NCBI RefSeq assembly: GCF_030766825.1 | Contig: NZ_JASFDV010000073.1 | Location: forward strand, 1-34,929 | DNA from: Nocardiopsis sp. CC223A | GTDB lineage: Bacteria > Actinomycetota > Actinomycetes > Streptosporangiales > Streptosporangiaceae | Length of the DNA stretch: 34,929 nucleotides | Direction: 5' to 3' | Part shown: piece by piece, positions 24,106 through 32,639 of the stretch | How the letters are laid out: each line of letters starts with the position of its first letter | Position numbering within the stretch: the stretch's first letter is position 1 | Translations under genes and position numbers: made by a program | Notes under the pieces: model-generated | What the model saw: only the letters and a program-made list of their open reading frames with translations | What the model was told of the DNA's origin: nothing | Database searches by the model: none

Positions 24106-24272
24106 CGTGGATCAGTCTTCCTTTCGTCCGACCGGGAAGGGCCCGGCGCGGGTGGGAGCCCGCGGCCGGGTCGGGCCGTGTCCGTGCGCGGGGCGCGTCG
24201 ACACGGCGACGTGCGGATGTGTCGACACGGGGCCTTGTCGGTGAGGCGTGGTGCCGACGGGGGAGCGGGGGT
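24106..24272. repeat. GTCGACAC repeats between murJ-B and the DUF6049-like gene
   Basis: The 167-bp spacer contains GCGTCGACAC (24195-24204) and the perfect palindrome GTGTCGACAC (24219-24228), spaced 24 bp apart. The same palindrome occurs at 5413-5422 after dnaA. Nothing else is recognised in the spacer. Confidence 0.5.
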
Positions 24273-26744
24273 TCACGCTCCTTCGCCGCGCGGGGACGGT
24301 GCGTCCCCGGTGGCCGTCGTGGTGTCGTCGGGCGCCCCGTCGTTCTGGGAGGGCGTTCCGGGGGCGCCGGTTCCGGTGTCCTCGGCCCCCCCGGGCGCAT
24401 CGGTGTCCTCGGAGCCGGTGTCCGCGGCCTTCTCCTCGGCCGCCGCGGCCCGGCCCCGGCGCACCACCCACTTGCGCAGGGCGCGCGGGGCCAGCGCGGT
24501 GATGAGGATCAGCGCGCCCACCCCGCTGATCAGCAGCGCCTGGGTGCCCAGACCGGTGGCGTTCACCGGCAGCTGCACGTCCTGGCTGTTGATCGGCTCA
24601 CCGGCGGAGTTGTGCAGGCTCGCATGCACCACCGTGCGCCCGTTGATCCGGGCCGACAGCGGCACGTACACCGTCGTCTTGGCGCCGGGGGCGATCTCGA
24701 AGTGGGTGTTGTACTCGCCGATGTCCAACCGCTCGGCGTTCTCGGAGTACACCGAGAGATGCACGTAGACGGACTCGTCCTCCAGGTCGTTGGCGACGAG
24801 GATGCCGGTGATCCCGGTCCGGCTGGCCAGGGTGACGTCCTCGCCGGGGATGATGCGCACCGCGGACAGGCTCTCGTCGACCTTGTCCATGACCAGCCCG
24901 CGGGTGGCGCCCGCCAGAGCCTCCTCCTCGCGCCAGTACACGGACTCCAGGCGCACCAGGGCGGGGCGGAACGGGTCGGAGTCCTCCACCAGGACGCTGT
25001 TGAACATCCGCACGTCCCGGCTGACGTCCTCGACCAGGCCGAGGTAGGTCGAGCCGAGCTCGGCCTCGGCGGCGCGGCCCGGGTAGTCGAGCGGGGCGCG
25101 GGTGTCCTCGTGCTCGTCGGCGGCGGGCGGCTCGATGTCCTCCAGCCGCTCGGGGGACAGCCAGGGCAGGTCGTCGCCGGCGGCCAGCACACCGTCGGCG
25201 AACGCGCGGGACGGGTCCCAGGCGGGGTCGGGGGAGGCGATCACGACCCGGTCGCCTCCGGCGTTCTCGCCCGCGATCATCGCGGTCTCGGCGGCGAACC
25301 GCTGGAGCGCCAGGGCGGTGTCGCCCGGGGTGTCGGTGGGCATGGACAGCACGTCGGTGATGCCCTCGTCGGCCACCAGGGCGACCGCCTCCTCGTCGGA
25401 GTCCCCGAGCGGGGCCTGGGCGGTGGGGGTGGTCTGCAACCAGCTCTGGGGGGGCATCGCCTCCTCCGCGAGGAGGAAACGGGTGGCGCCCTGCTCGGCG
25501 AGCAGCCCGCGCACGGAGTCGTCCATCAGACCGTCGGCGGGCAGGGCGAAGCGCTCGTCGGCGGACAGACCCAGCGCCAGCCGCACCGCTTCGCGGCCGA
25601 TCTCGACCGAGGCCTCGGCATCGCCGTCCATCTCGTTGCGGAGCAGGGCTGCCAGGTCGGGGGAGGCGTAGGGGGTGGCCACCACGGTGTCCAGGGCCAG
25701 CGCCCCGCGGGCCTCGCGCAGCCACACCTGCGCGGCCACGTTCGCCTGCGCGGTCTCCCGTACCGGGTCGGACTCGGCGGGCACCGCCAGCGGGTCGGTG
25801 AGGACGTCGTGCTCCTCGGCGGCCAGGCGCAGGATGTCGTCGAGGGTGCCGGGGTCGACGGCCCAGGTGACGGGGACCCCCTCGGTGCGGGTCGGGCCCT
25901 GTTCCTCGCCCTCGCCCTCCTCCGGGTCGTCCTCCTCGTCGCCGTTCCCGGCGTCCTCCTGCGCCGAGGGGGTGGCCTCGGGCACGGCGTCGGCGGTCTC
26001 CTCGGCGGTCGCCTCGGGCGGGGACTCCGGGACGTCGGGGTCCAGGCCGAGCAGCTCGACGAGGTCCTCGTCGCCCGGGTCGAAGGACAGCGGGGTCTGG
26101 GCGCCCGCGGCCAGCAGCCGGCCCAGCCTGCCGTTCTCGGTGACGGCCGCCGCCAGTCCGTCGCCGAGGAAGGTGTCGTCGTCCGCGCGCTGGGGTGGGG
26201 CCATCAGCGGCCACACCCAGGCGATGTCGACGGAGGGGGTGTCCTCCCCGTCGCCGACGTAGGGGAGGAAGGTGTACTGGGCGCCGATCACCGTGCCGTC
26301 GCCGTCGACCGCCTCGACCACCAGCGGGTAGACGCCGTAGGAGTCCAGGTCCAGGTCCTCCGCCGGCACGCTCAGCGTGTAGGTCTGGCTGGTGCCGGGC
26401 GGCAGCTCCGCGGTGATCTCGTCGTCGGGGCCGGGCGCATCGGGCTGCCAGTCGCCTTCGGGGCCGAACGCGTCCAGGGCGTCGCGGTCGGCGAACGGGT
26501 GGCTCGAATAGCGCATGCGCACGGTGACGTCGTGCAGGCTGTCCGACGTGGTGTTGACCACCTCGCCCGAGACGCGGAGGGTGGCGTCCTCGTCGAGGGC
26601 GTCCGGCGTGATCCGCTCGACGACGAGCGGCTCGGTGTCGTCGGCGGGCTCGGCCGGGGCCGAGGCCTGCGCGGACATGGCCGGGAACGGAAGCAGCGCG
26701 GTGGCCAGGGCCATGACCACCGGCACGGAGGTGATTCGACGCAA
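24273..26744 (-). CDS. secreted/membrane-anchored DUF6049-like protein
   Basis: The 823-residue protein appears to start at TTG 26744 (MRRITSVPVVMALATALLPF) with a signal peptide ending near AMSAQASA. A large extracytoplasmic region follows, with an acidic low-complexity insert (DEEDDPEEGEGEEQGP). One membrane segment lies near the C-terminus (LLISGVGALILITALAPRAL), followed by a charged cytoplasmic tail with alternating Thr/Ala/Asp. Position upstream of murJ matches mycobacterial Rv3909 and the corresponding Streptomyces gene, conserved in actinobacteria but of unknown function. A role in cell-wall assembly with the MurJ/pseudokinase genes is inference. Antisense ORFs of up to 892 codons across it are GC-rich shadows. 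Confidence 0.85.
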   Translation of the reverse strand: MRRITSVPVVMALATALLPFPAMSAQASAPAEPADDTEPLVVERITPDALDEDATLRVSGEVVNTTSDSLHDVTVRMRYSSHPFADRDALDAFGPEGDWQPDAPGPDDEITAELPPGTSQTYTLSVPAEDLDLDSYGVYPLVVEAVDGDGTVIGAQYTFLPYVGDGEDTPSVDIAWVWPLMAPPQRADDDTFLGDGLAAAVTENGRLGRLLAAGAQTPLSFDPGDEDLVELLGLDPDVPESPPEATAEETADAVPEATPSAQEDAGNGDEEDDPEEGEGEEQGPTRTEGVPVTWAVDPGTLDDILRLAAEEHDVLTDPLAVPAESDPVRETAQANVAAQVWLREARGALALDTVVATPYASPDLAALLRNEMDGDAEASVEIGREAVRLALGLSADERFALPADGLMDDSVRGLLAEQGATRFLLAEEAMPPQSWLQTTPTAQAPLGDSDEEAVALVADEGITDVLSMPTDTPGDTALALQRFAAETAMIAGENAGGDRVVIASPDPAWDPSRAFADGVLAAGDDLPWLSPERLEDIEPPAADEHEDTRAPLDYPGRAAEAELGSTYLGLVEDVSRDVRMFNSVLVEDSDPFRPALVRLESVYWREEEALAGATRGLVMDKVDESLSAVRIIPGEDVTLASRTGITGILVANDLEDESVYVHLSVYSENAERLDIGEYNTHFEIAPGAKTTVYVPLSARINGRTVVHASLHNSAGEPINSQDVQLPVNATGLGTQALLISGVGALILITALAPRALRKWVVRRGRAAAAEEKAADTGSEDTDAPGGAEDTGTGAPGTPSQNDGAPDDTTTATGDAPSPRGEGA

Positions 26745-27083
26745 CGCTTGACCGGTTTCCTGATTCGGGTCCAGGTGGCCGTTCCGCCGGGGTCATCGAC
26801 AACGGGTGGGAACGGTCGGGGTGCCCGCACGGCGCGCACGGCGTTCGCGGGTCGGGCGGACGCGGAGAAGACCATGGCGTCCCACCACTGCACCTGAAGA
26901 TACCGTCTCCCTCACACCCCGGCTCTGGCGAGGACCTCCGCGCGACGTGTCGCGGCAGGGGGAACACCCGCCGAACGGGCGTGTTCACCGTGTTCTGCGG
27001 CCGTTCCGCGCCCCGTACGGCAGGCCGTGGACCGTCCGCAAACGATTCGCGGTTTGCCCGCGGGGCCGCCTAACCTGCGTTGT
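26745..27083. other. divergent spacer between the DUF6049-like gene and pcnA
   Basis: This 339-bp spacer should hold promoters for both flanking genes. On the plus strand TAACCT (27071-27076) is a good -10, placed seven bases before GTG 27084. No convincing -35 is seen. I see no small gene, repeat or RNA here. Confidence 0.4.
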
Positions 27084-28568
27084 GTGCCGAACACAGAGTC
27101 TTCGAGTGAGAACGTCACCGTGCCGACCGCGGCGGGTGCGCCGACCCCTGCGCAGCTGTCCGCCATAGCCGCGCTGGTCGAATCGGCCCGCCCCGTCTCC
27201 GACGAACTCGGCGGGCGGTTCGCCGAGCACGGACGGGAACTGGCCCTGGTCGGCGGCCCGGTCCGCGACGCACTCCTCGGCAGACCCTCCCACGACATCG
27301 ACCTCACCACCGACGCGGTGCCCCAGCGGGTGCTGGAGCTGGTCGACGGGTGGGCCGACTCGGTGTGGACCGTCGGGATCGACTTCGGCACCGTCGGCGT
27401 GCGCAAGAAGAACCTCCAGCTGGAGATCACCACCTACCGCAGCGAGTCGTACTCCCCCAAGTCCCGCAAGCCCGAGGTGGCCTACGGCACGGACATCGAG
27501 GGCGACCTGCTGCGCCGCGACTTCACCGTCAACGCCATGGCGGTGCGCCTGCCCGCCGGGGAGTTCATCGACCCCTTCGGCGGCCTCGCCGACCTGCGGG
27601 CCAAGGTGCTGCGCACCCCGGGCAAGCCGGAGGACTCCTTCAGCGACGACCCGCTGCGCATCATGCGCGCGGTGCGGTTCGCCGCCCAGCTCGGCTTCGA
27701 GCTCGCCCCGGAGGTCGCCGAGGCGGCCCGGGACATGGCCGAGAGGCTGACCATCGTCTCCGCCGAGCGCGTCCGCGACGAGCTGACCAAACTGATGCTC
27801 AGCCCCGACCCGCGCCGGGGCCTGGAGCTGATGGTCGACCTGGGCATCGCGTCCTACGTGCTGCCCGAGCTGCCCAAGCTGCGGCTGGAGATCGACGAGC
27901 ACCACCGGCACAAGGACGTCTACGAGCACTCGCTCACCGTCCTGGACCAGGCCGTCGAGCTGGAGCGCACCCGCGGGCACGAGCCCGACCTGGTGCTGCG
28001 CCTGGCGGCGCTGCTGCACGACATCGGCAAGCCCAAGACACGCGCCTTCGAGGGCGCCGGCCGGGTGACCTTCCACCACCACGAGGTGGTGGGCGCGTCC
28101 ATGAGCCGCAAGCGCCTCACCGCGCTGCGCTTCCCCAAGGACGTCGTGTCCGACGTGGCGTCCCTGGTCGCGCTGCACCTGCGCTTCCACGGGTACGGCA
28201 AGGGCGAGTGGACCGACTCCGCGGTGCGCCGCTACGCCCGCGACGCCGGTCCGCTGCTGGAGCGGCTGCACATCCTCACCCGTGCCGACTGCACCACCCG
28301 CAACCGGCGCAAGGCCGCGGCGCTGGCCCGCTCCTACGACGACATCGAACGGCGCATCGCCGCACTCGCCGAGCAGGAGGAGCTGGACCGCATCCGGCCC
28401 GACCTGGACGGCAACGAGATCCAGGAGATCCTCGGCCTCAAGCCGGGGCCGGAGATCGGCAAGGCCTACCGCTACCTCCTGGAACTGCGCCTGGAGAACG
28501 GCCCGATGGAGAAGGAGGCCGCGACCGAGGCGCTGCGCGCCTGGGCCGCCGAGCACCTGGCCTCCTGA
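27084..28568 (+). CDS. pcnA: CCA tRNA nucleotidyltransferase (polyA polymerase family)
   Basis: The enzyme adds or repairs the CCA 3' end of tRNAs. The product of 494 residues has the nucleotidyltransferase motif LVGGPVRDALLGRPSHDIDL with the catalytic Asp pair, the RRDFTVNAMA motif, the arginine-rich DPLRIMRAVRFAAQ, and a C-terminal HD domain (LLHDIGKPKTRAFEG) as is usual in actinobacteria. I chose the GTG at 27084, since a -10 TAACCT ends seven bases before it, suggesting a leaderless mRNA. GTG at 27120 is an alternative. An in-frame ORF start at 27027 lies upstream of the -10. It is convergent with the methyltransferase gene 13 bp away. Confidence 0.94.
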   Translation: MPNTESSSENVTVPTAAGAPTPAQLSAIAALVESARPVSDELGGRFAEHGRELALVGGPVRDALLGRPSHDIDLTTDAVPQRVLELVDGWADSVWTVGIDFGTVGVRKKNLQLEITTYRSESYSPKSRKPEVAYGTDIEGDLLRRDFTVNAMAVRLPAGEFIDPFGGLADLRAKVLRTPGKPEDSFSDDPLRIMRAVRFAAQLGFELAPEVAEAARDMAERLTIVSAERVRDELTKLMLSPDPRRGLELMVDLGIASYVLPELPKLRLEIDEHHRHKDVYEHSLTVLDQAVELERTRGHEPDLVLRLAALLHDIGKPKTRAFEGAGRVTFHHHEVVGASMSRKRLTALRFPKDVVSDVASLVALHLRFHGYGKGEWTDSAVRRYARDAGPLLERLHILTRADCTTRNRRKAAALARSYDDIERRIAALAEQEELDRIRPDLDGNEIQEILGLKPGPEIGKAYRYLLELRLENGPMEKEAATEALRAWAAEHLAS

Positions 28569-28581
28569 GAGGGCCGACCGG

Positions 28582-29307
28582 TCAGCGGCCGGGTTTGACG
28601 GCGGTGACCGCCATGGCCATCCCGAACACGCGCAGCGGCGTTCCCTCCAGCCCGTCCGACAGGGTCTGGAGGGGGCGCGGGCGGCGGTCGAAGGACGGCA
28701 TCAGGTAGTCGATCGCCCGCACCCGCAGGCCCACGCCGCGCAGCAGCCGCCCCATCTCCTGTGTGGTGAACGCGCGCGCGTCGGACATCCGCTCGTGCAG
28801 CGGGCGCACCCAGGGCAGGAACGGCGCGGTCAGCGCCGACCGGCGGCGCCCGCCCCACAGCACCCCGTGTACCTCGAAGGGGAACCACCGGTTGGGGGTG
28901 GTGAGCGAGAACGCCCCGCCCGGTTTGAGGACGCGGTGGATCTCCGCCAGCGCCCCCGCCAGGTCCTCGATGTGCTCGACCGCGTCGAACGCGGTGACCC
29001 GGTCGAAGGTGTTGGGGTCGAAGGCCAGCGAGTCCGCCGACATCTTGTGGATGCCGATCCGGTCCTCCAGCGGGCTCCCGGCGATCCGCTCGGTGAACAC
29101 GTCCAGCAGCTGCGGCTCCAGGTCGATCGCGTCGACCCGCACGTACCCCTCGGCCAGCTCGACGGTGTGGGTCCCGTCACCGCAGCCGACGTCGAGCAGC
29201 CTGTCCCCGCGCGCGGGCAGGTGCCGCGCGACGGCCCCCACCCGCTTGGCCACACCCCGCCGGCCGAAGGCGCTGGAGGGGGCGCCGATCCCCAGAGCAC
29301 CGTTCAT
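28582..29307 (-). CDS. class I SAM-dependent methyltransferase
   Basis: The 241-residue protein has a Methyltransf_11-type Rossmann fold: motif I LLDVGCGDGTHTVELA (about 38-53), an acidic DAIDLE that would bind the SAM ribose, the FDAVEHIEDL motif, and LKPGGAFSLTTPN. Such proteins methylate small molecules or lipid-linked substrates; the substrate cannot be told from sequence. The ATG at 29307 has GGAG 13 bases upstream. It is a single gene, convergent with pcnA, and no biosynthetic cluster surrounds it. Confidence 0.85.
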   Translation of the reverse strand: MNGALGIGAPSSAFGRRGVAKRVGAVARHLPARGDRLLDVGCGDGTHTVELAEGYVRVDAIDLEPQLLDVFTERIAGSPLEDRIGIHKMSADSLAFDPNTFDRVTAFDAVEHIEDLAGALAEIHRVLKPGGAFSLTTPNRWFPFEVHGVLWGGRRRSALTAPFLPWVRPLHERMSDARAFTTQEMGRLLRGVGLRVRAIDYLMPSFDRRPRPLQTLSDGLEGTPLRVFGMAMAVTAVKPGR

Positions 29308-29452
29308 GGCACACCATCTCTCCGTGTCTACGAATCCTTGGCCCGGACACTACAGCAAGTAATGCAATGGTCACGGAAAGATCAATCGCTGTGGGGACAT
29401 GTCGACAAGTCCTCCGCGTGTCACGGCGCCATGAGGAAAAGTGGCCACATGA

Positions 29453-29691
29453 AGGGCGGGTGTCGCGCAGGTCGGTACCAAGGAACTCCGCGACGGCCTG
29501 AGCCGCCGCCTTTCCGAGGTGCGTGAAGGCCGCACCGTCACCGTTACCGACCACGGCGGACCCATCGCCCGCATCATCCCGGTCGGTACGCCCACCACCC
29601 TCGACGGACTCATCCTTGAGGGCCGGGTCCGGCCCGTGCGTCGCTCGGGCTCGCCGTGGGCGACACCTCCTCACCGCGGTGAGCGGGCGAT
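29453..29691 (+). pseudogene. relic of a Phd/YefM-type antitoxin
   Basis: The frame reads VGTKELRDGLSRRLSEVREG, then RTVTVTDHGGPIARIIPVG and LDGLILEGRVRPVRRSG, a clear match to the prevent-host-death antitoxin family. It is damaged at both ends: after the in-frame TGA at 29450-29452 there is no ATG or GTG before the conserved VGTKELRD, and after RVRPVRRSGSPW the family C-terminus is replaced by unrelated sequence that enters the opposite-strand rhodanese gene. A GTG at 29519 would give only half the domain. No toxin gene follows. Use of a rare start cannot be excluded. Confidence 0.6.
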
Positions 29692-30141
29692 TCAGCAGGC
29701 GCAGGTGAGGGCGTGCACCGGTGCGGTGAGCGGGTCGGCGGGGGAGCGCTCGACGCCGGTGGCGGTCTCGACCCCGAACCCCTCGCGGATCCAGTACTCG
29801 ATGCCGCCCACCATCTCCTTGACCCGGTATCCCAGGCGGGCGAACTCCAACGCGCCCTTGGCGGCGCCGTCGCAGCCCGGGCCCCAGCAGTACACGACCA
29901 CCGGCCGGGCCGGGTCGACCAGCGCCGCGGCCCGCTCCGCGACCTCCGTGCGGGGCAGGTGCACCGCCCCCGGGACGTGCCCCTGGTCCCAGGCGACGCG
30001 GGCGCGGGTGTCGACGAGGGTGAAGCCCGGGTCGCCGGAGGCCAGCGCGGCCTGTACGTCGGACACGTCGGTGTACAGGCCCAGGCGGGCGGAGAAGTGG
30101 GCCACGGCCTGGGCGGGGTCGGCGAAGCGTGAAGTCGTCAT
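29692..30141 (-). CDS. rhodanese-like sulfurtransferase
   Basis: A single rhodanese domain protein of 149 residues. The active-site loop is VVYCWGPGCDGAAKGA, with the persulfide-carrying cysteine expected at the GC of PGCDG, and the fold ends with VKEMVGGIEYWIREG. Rhodaneses carry sulfane sulfur for detoxification or thio-modification; the acceptor is unknown. I chose the ATG at 30141 (MTTSRFADPAQAV); an upstream start at 30189 would overlap the promoter region. TAGCCT nine bases before ATG is a possible -10 for a near-leaderless message. It is divergent from an Lrp-family regulator, a common pair in actinobacteria. Confidence 0.9.
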   Translation of the reverse strand: MTTSRFADPAQAVAHFSARLGLYTDVSDVQAALASGDPGFTLVDTRARVAWDQGHVPGAVHLPRTEVAERAAALVDPARPVVVYCWGPGCDGAAKGALEFARLGYRVKEMVGGIEYWIREGFGVETATGVERSPADPLTAPVHALTCAC

Positions 30142-30198
30142 GTCGACAAGGCTAGACTCGGGAGCCCCGCACCGGCAGGTGCGATCCACGGCCTGTCC

Positions 30199-30228
30199 TT
30201 GTTCTCACCGTGGATCACGCGGTATACC
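30199..30228 (+). promoter_or_regulatory. promoter of the Lrp-family gene
   Basis: TTGTTC (30199-30204) and TATACC (30223-30228) are spaced by 18 bp, and ATG follows six bases later. This arrangement predicts a leaderless mRNA. The 93-bp intergenic region also serves the divergent rhodanese gene, so an Lrp-type autoregulatory site here is likely. Confidence 0.6.
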
Positions 30229-30234
30229 ACCCCC

Positions 30235-30726
30235 ATGACCGATGTATCGCTGGACGAGACCGATCTGCGCCTGCTCGCCGCCCTCCAAGTCGACGGCCGG
30301 GCCGGGTACGCCGAGCTGGCCCGGACGGTGTCCATGTCCGCCAGCGCCGTCGCCGAACGGGTGCGCCGCCTGGAGGCCGCCGGGGTGATCTCCGGCTACC
30401 GTGCCGTCGTCGACCCCGAGCGGCTGGGGTTCGCGGTGACCGCCTTCATCCGCCTGGCCTACCCCAACGGCAACTACAAGCCCTTCCACGACCTGCTGGC
30501 CACCACCCCCGAGATCCTGGAGGCGCACCACATCACCGGGGAGGACTGCTTCCTGCTCAAGACCGTGACCCGGTCGATGCGCCACCTGGAGGAGGTCGTC
30601 GCCCGCGTCGCGGTGATGGGGTCGGTCACCACCAACGTCGTCTACTCCAGCCCGCTCAGGGGCCGGCCGGCCACGGAGGCTCTGGGGGTGACGCCCGTCA
30701 TTGCGGGATCGGAGGGCCGGGCCTGA
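30235..30726 (+). CDS. Lrp/AsnC family transcriptional regulator
   Basis: The 163-residue protein has an N-terminal winged helix-turn-helix (about 6-60: LDETDLRLLAALQVDGRAGY, with ELARTVSMSASAVAERVRRL) and a C-terminal RAM ligand-binding domain (EAHHITGEDCFLLKTV). Start ATG 30235 is just downstream of a -10 hexamer. By position it probably controls the divergent rhodanese gene; this is a typical actinobacterial arrangement. The effector is likely an amino acid, not identifiable here. Confidence 0.93.
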   Translation: MTDVSLDETDLRLLAALQVDGRAGYAELARTVSMSASAVAERVRRLEAAGVISGYRAVVDPERLGFAVTAFIRLAYPNGNYKPFHDLLATTPEILEAHHITGEDCFLLKTVTRSMRHLEEVVARVAVMGSVTTNVVYSSPLRGRPATEALGVTPVIAGSEGRA

Positions 30727-30736
30727 CACTGGCCCG

Positions 30737-31291
30737 ATGAGCCTGACCACCTGGTACCTGGAGACGACCGACCCCGGCGAGCTGCGCCCCGCGCGGGAAC
30801 CCGGGGGCGACGTGCGGTTCGTCCGGGTCGGGGTCCCCAGCCCCGCGTTCAACCGCTTCCTCTACGAGCGGGTCGGCGGCGACTGGCAGTGGACCGACCG
30901 CCTGTCCTGGACCGAGCAGCAGTGGCGGGAGTGGGTGGACCGGCCCGGTCTGGAGACCTGGGTGCTCTACCTCGACGGTGCCCCCGCCGGGTACACCGAA
31001 CTGGAGGCCCAGCCCGACGGCGCGGTCGAGGTCGTGTACTTCGGCCTGCTGCCCGGGTTCCTCGGCCGCGGGCTGGGCGGCCACATGCTCACGCTCACCC
31101 TGAGCCGCGCCTGGGACCTGGCCGACCGGCTGCCCGGCCGCGAACCCACCCGCCGGGTGTGGCTGCACACCTGTTCCCTGGACGGCGAGCACGCGCTCGC
31201 CAACTACCGCTCCCGCGGCCTGTCCGTCTACAGGACGACACAGGAACAGGTCGACACGTCGACCAAGGGGCGCCTGCCCGCGCCCTCCTAG
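30737..31291 (+). CDS. GNAT family N-acetyltransferase
   Basis: The 184-residue product has the acetyl-CoA-binding motif A, LLPGFLGRGLGGHMLTL, with the R/QxxGxG/A signature as GRGLGG, preceded by EVVYFGL. The start ATG (30737) is 10 bp after the Lrp gene stop, so both may be cotranscribed. The N-terminal MSLTTWYLETTDPGELRPA and FNRFLYERVGGDWQW segments are typical of a subfamily common in actinobacteria. The substrate is unknown. Its stop overlaps the stop of the convergent MFS gene by two bases. Confidence 0.9.
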   Translation: MSLTTWYLETTDPGELRPAREPGGDVRFVRVGVPSPAFNRFLYERVGGDWQWTDRLSWTEQQWREWVDRPGLETWVLYLDGAPAGYTELEAQPDGAVEVVYFGLLPGFLGRGLGGHMLTLTLSRAWDLADRLPGREPTRRVWLHTCSLDGEHALANYRSRGLSVYRTTQEQVDTSTKGRLPAPS

Positions 31292-32574
31292 ACCGTGGGC
31301 TCCGGCGCGGCCGTCCGGCGCTCCCGCAGCGCCCAGGCCAGCCCGGCGGCCAGGTAGACGGCGACCATGCCGACCACCACGGCGGTCCCCAGGCCCGAGG
31401 GCGGCACCAGGGCGGCGGCCAGCCCCGCGCCCAGCACGAACGTCGCGTTGAACAGCACGTCGTACACGGAGAACACGCGCCCGCGGAAGGCGTCGTCGAC
31501 ATGTCGCTGTACCTGCGTGTCGACGGTGACCTTCACGCCCTGGGACACGAACCCCAGCACGAACGCCGCCACCGGGAACAGCGCGGGCGAGAACGGCAGC
31601 GCGAACACCGCCAGCACCACCGCCGCCACCAGCAGTTGGAGCCCGATCCACGCCCCCGGCGTCATCCGGTCCGTCGCCCACGGCGTGGCCACCGCGCCCA
31701 GGAAGAACCCGATCGCCAGCACCCCGGCGGCCACCGAGAACCCGGCCAGCCCCGCCACCCCGCCGCCGGTGAACGTGTTGTTGTACAGCAGCAGCGTCAT
31801 CAGCGAGGAGATCCCGAACAGCACGCGGTGCAGCCCGATGGTGCCCAGCGCGTCCCGGGCGGGCGGCCGCGACCAGATGTGCCGCACCCCGGCGACCATC
31901 CCGCGCACCACGCTCCCCACCGCGGCGCGCACCTCCGCGGGTTCCCGCTCCAGGTGCGGGCCCAGCTCCCGGCGGCCCAGGGAGAGGGAGACCAGGCCGG
32001 CGGCGGCGAACCCCAGCGCGGCGGCCACCAGGATCGCGCCGGTGCTCAGCGATCCGGTGCCGCCCAGCACCCCCAGGCCCAGCCCGACCCCGGTGCCCAG
32101 CGAACTGGCCACGGTCCCGCAGGTGGGGGTGACGGCGTTGGCCATCATGAGCTGATCGCGCGGCACCACGTACGGCAGGCCGGCGGACAGCCCGGACAGG
32201 AAGAAGCGGTTGACGCTCAGCACCAGCAGTGCCGCGACGAAGAAGGCCGGGCTCTCGCCCCCGGCCACGATCACCGCGCTGATCACCGCCAGAGCGGCCT
32301 TGACCAGGGCGGACAACAGCAGGACCTGGCGTCTGGGCCACCGGTCGATGAGCACCCCGGCGAACGGCGCCACCACCGAGAACGGCAGGAGCAGCACCGC
32401 GAAGGCCGCCGCCACGGCGGCCGCGCTCGTGTGCTGCTCGGGGTTGAAGAAGACGAAGCCGGCCAGGCCCGCCTGGTAGACCCCGTCGGAGAACTGCGAG
32501 ACCAGTCGCGTACCGAAGAGCCGCCGGAACCGGGAGCCCCGCAGGACGGTGCGCAGATCGCCGAAGAAGGACAC
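31288..32574 (-). CDS. MFS transporter
   Basis: The 428-residue membrane protein has about 12 hydrophobic segments and belongs to the major facilitator superfamily, group of macrolide-efflux-like (MFS_3) permeases: N-terminal FFGDLRTVLRGSRFRRLFGTRLVSQFSDG, loop FAGVLIDRWPRRQVLLLSAL and a central DDAFRGRVFSVYD motif (each written in part). The start is GTG 32574; on the minus strand TACTCT (32586-32581) lies six bases upstream as a candidate -10, again suggesting a leaderless message. The ORF is open to 32913, but that part overlaps the neighbouring gene. The substrate is unknown. Confidence 0.87.
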   Translation of the reverse strand: MSFFGDLRTVLRGSRFRRLFGTRLVSQFSDGVYQAGLAGFVFFNPEQHTSAAAVAAAFAVLLLPFSVVAPFAGVLIDRWPRRQVLLLSALVKAALAVISAVIVAGGESPAFFVAALLVLSVNRFFLSGLSAGLPYVVPRDQLMMANAVTPTCGTVASSLGTGVGLGLGVLGGTGSLSTGAILVAAALGFAAAGLVSLSLGRRELGPHLEREPAEVRAAVGSVVRGMVAGVRHIWSRPPARDALGTIGLHRVLFGISSLMTLLLYNNTFTGGGVAGLAGFSVAAGVLAIGFFLGAVATPWATDRMTPGAWIGLQLLVAAVVLAVFALPFSPALFPVAAFVLGFVSQGVKVTVDTQVQRHVDDAFRGRVFSVYDVLFNATFVLGAGLAAALVPPSGLGTAVVVGMVAVYLAAGLAWALRERRTAAPEPTV

Positions 32575-32639
32575 ACCACCAGAGTAGGGCGTGCCCGGGG
32601 CCGTGCCGGCCCCGGGCCTGGAGCGGACCCGGAGCGGGC

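Noticed and set aside
24219..26897. 892-codon plus-strand ORF opposite the DUF6049-like gene
   Set aside because: The minus strand has signal peptide, membrane segment and conserved context; the plus frame is only His/Gln/Gly-rich antisense.
29519..30238. 239-codon ORF continuing the antitoxin frame
   Set aside because: Beyond about 29690 it is antisense to the rhodanese gene and loses all similarity to antitoxins.
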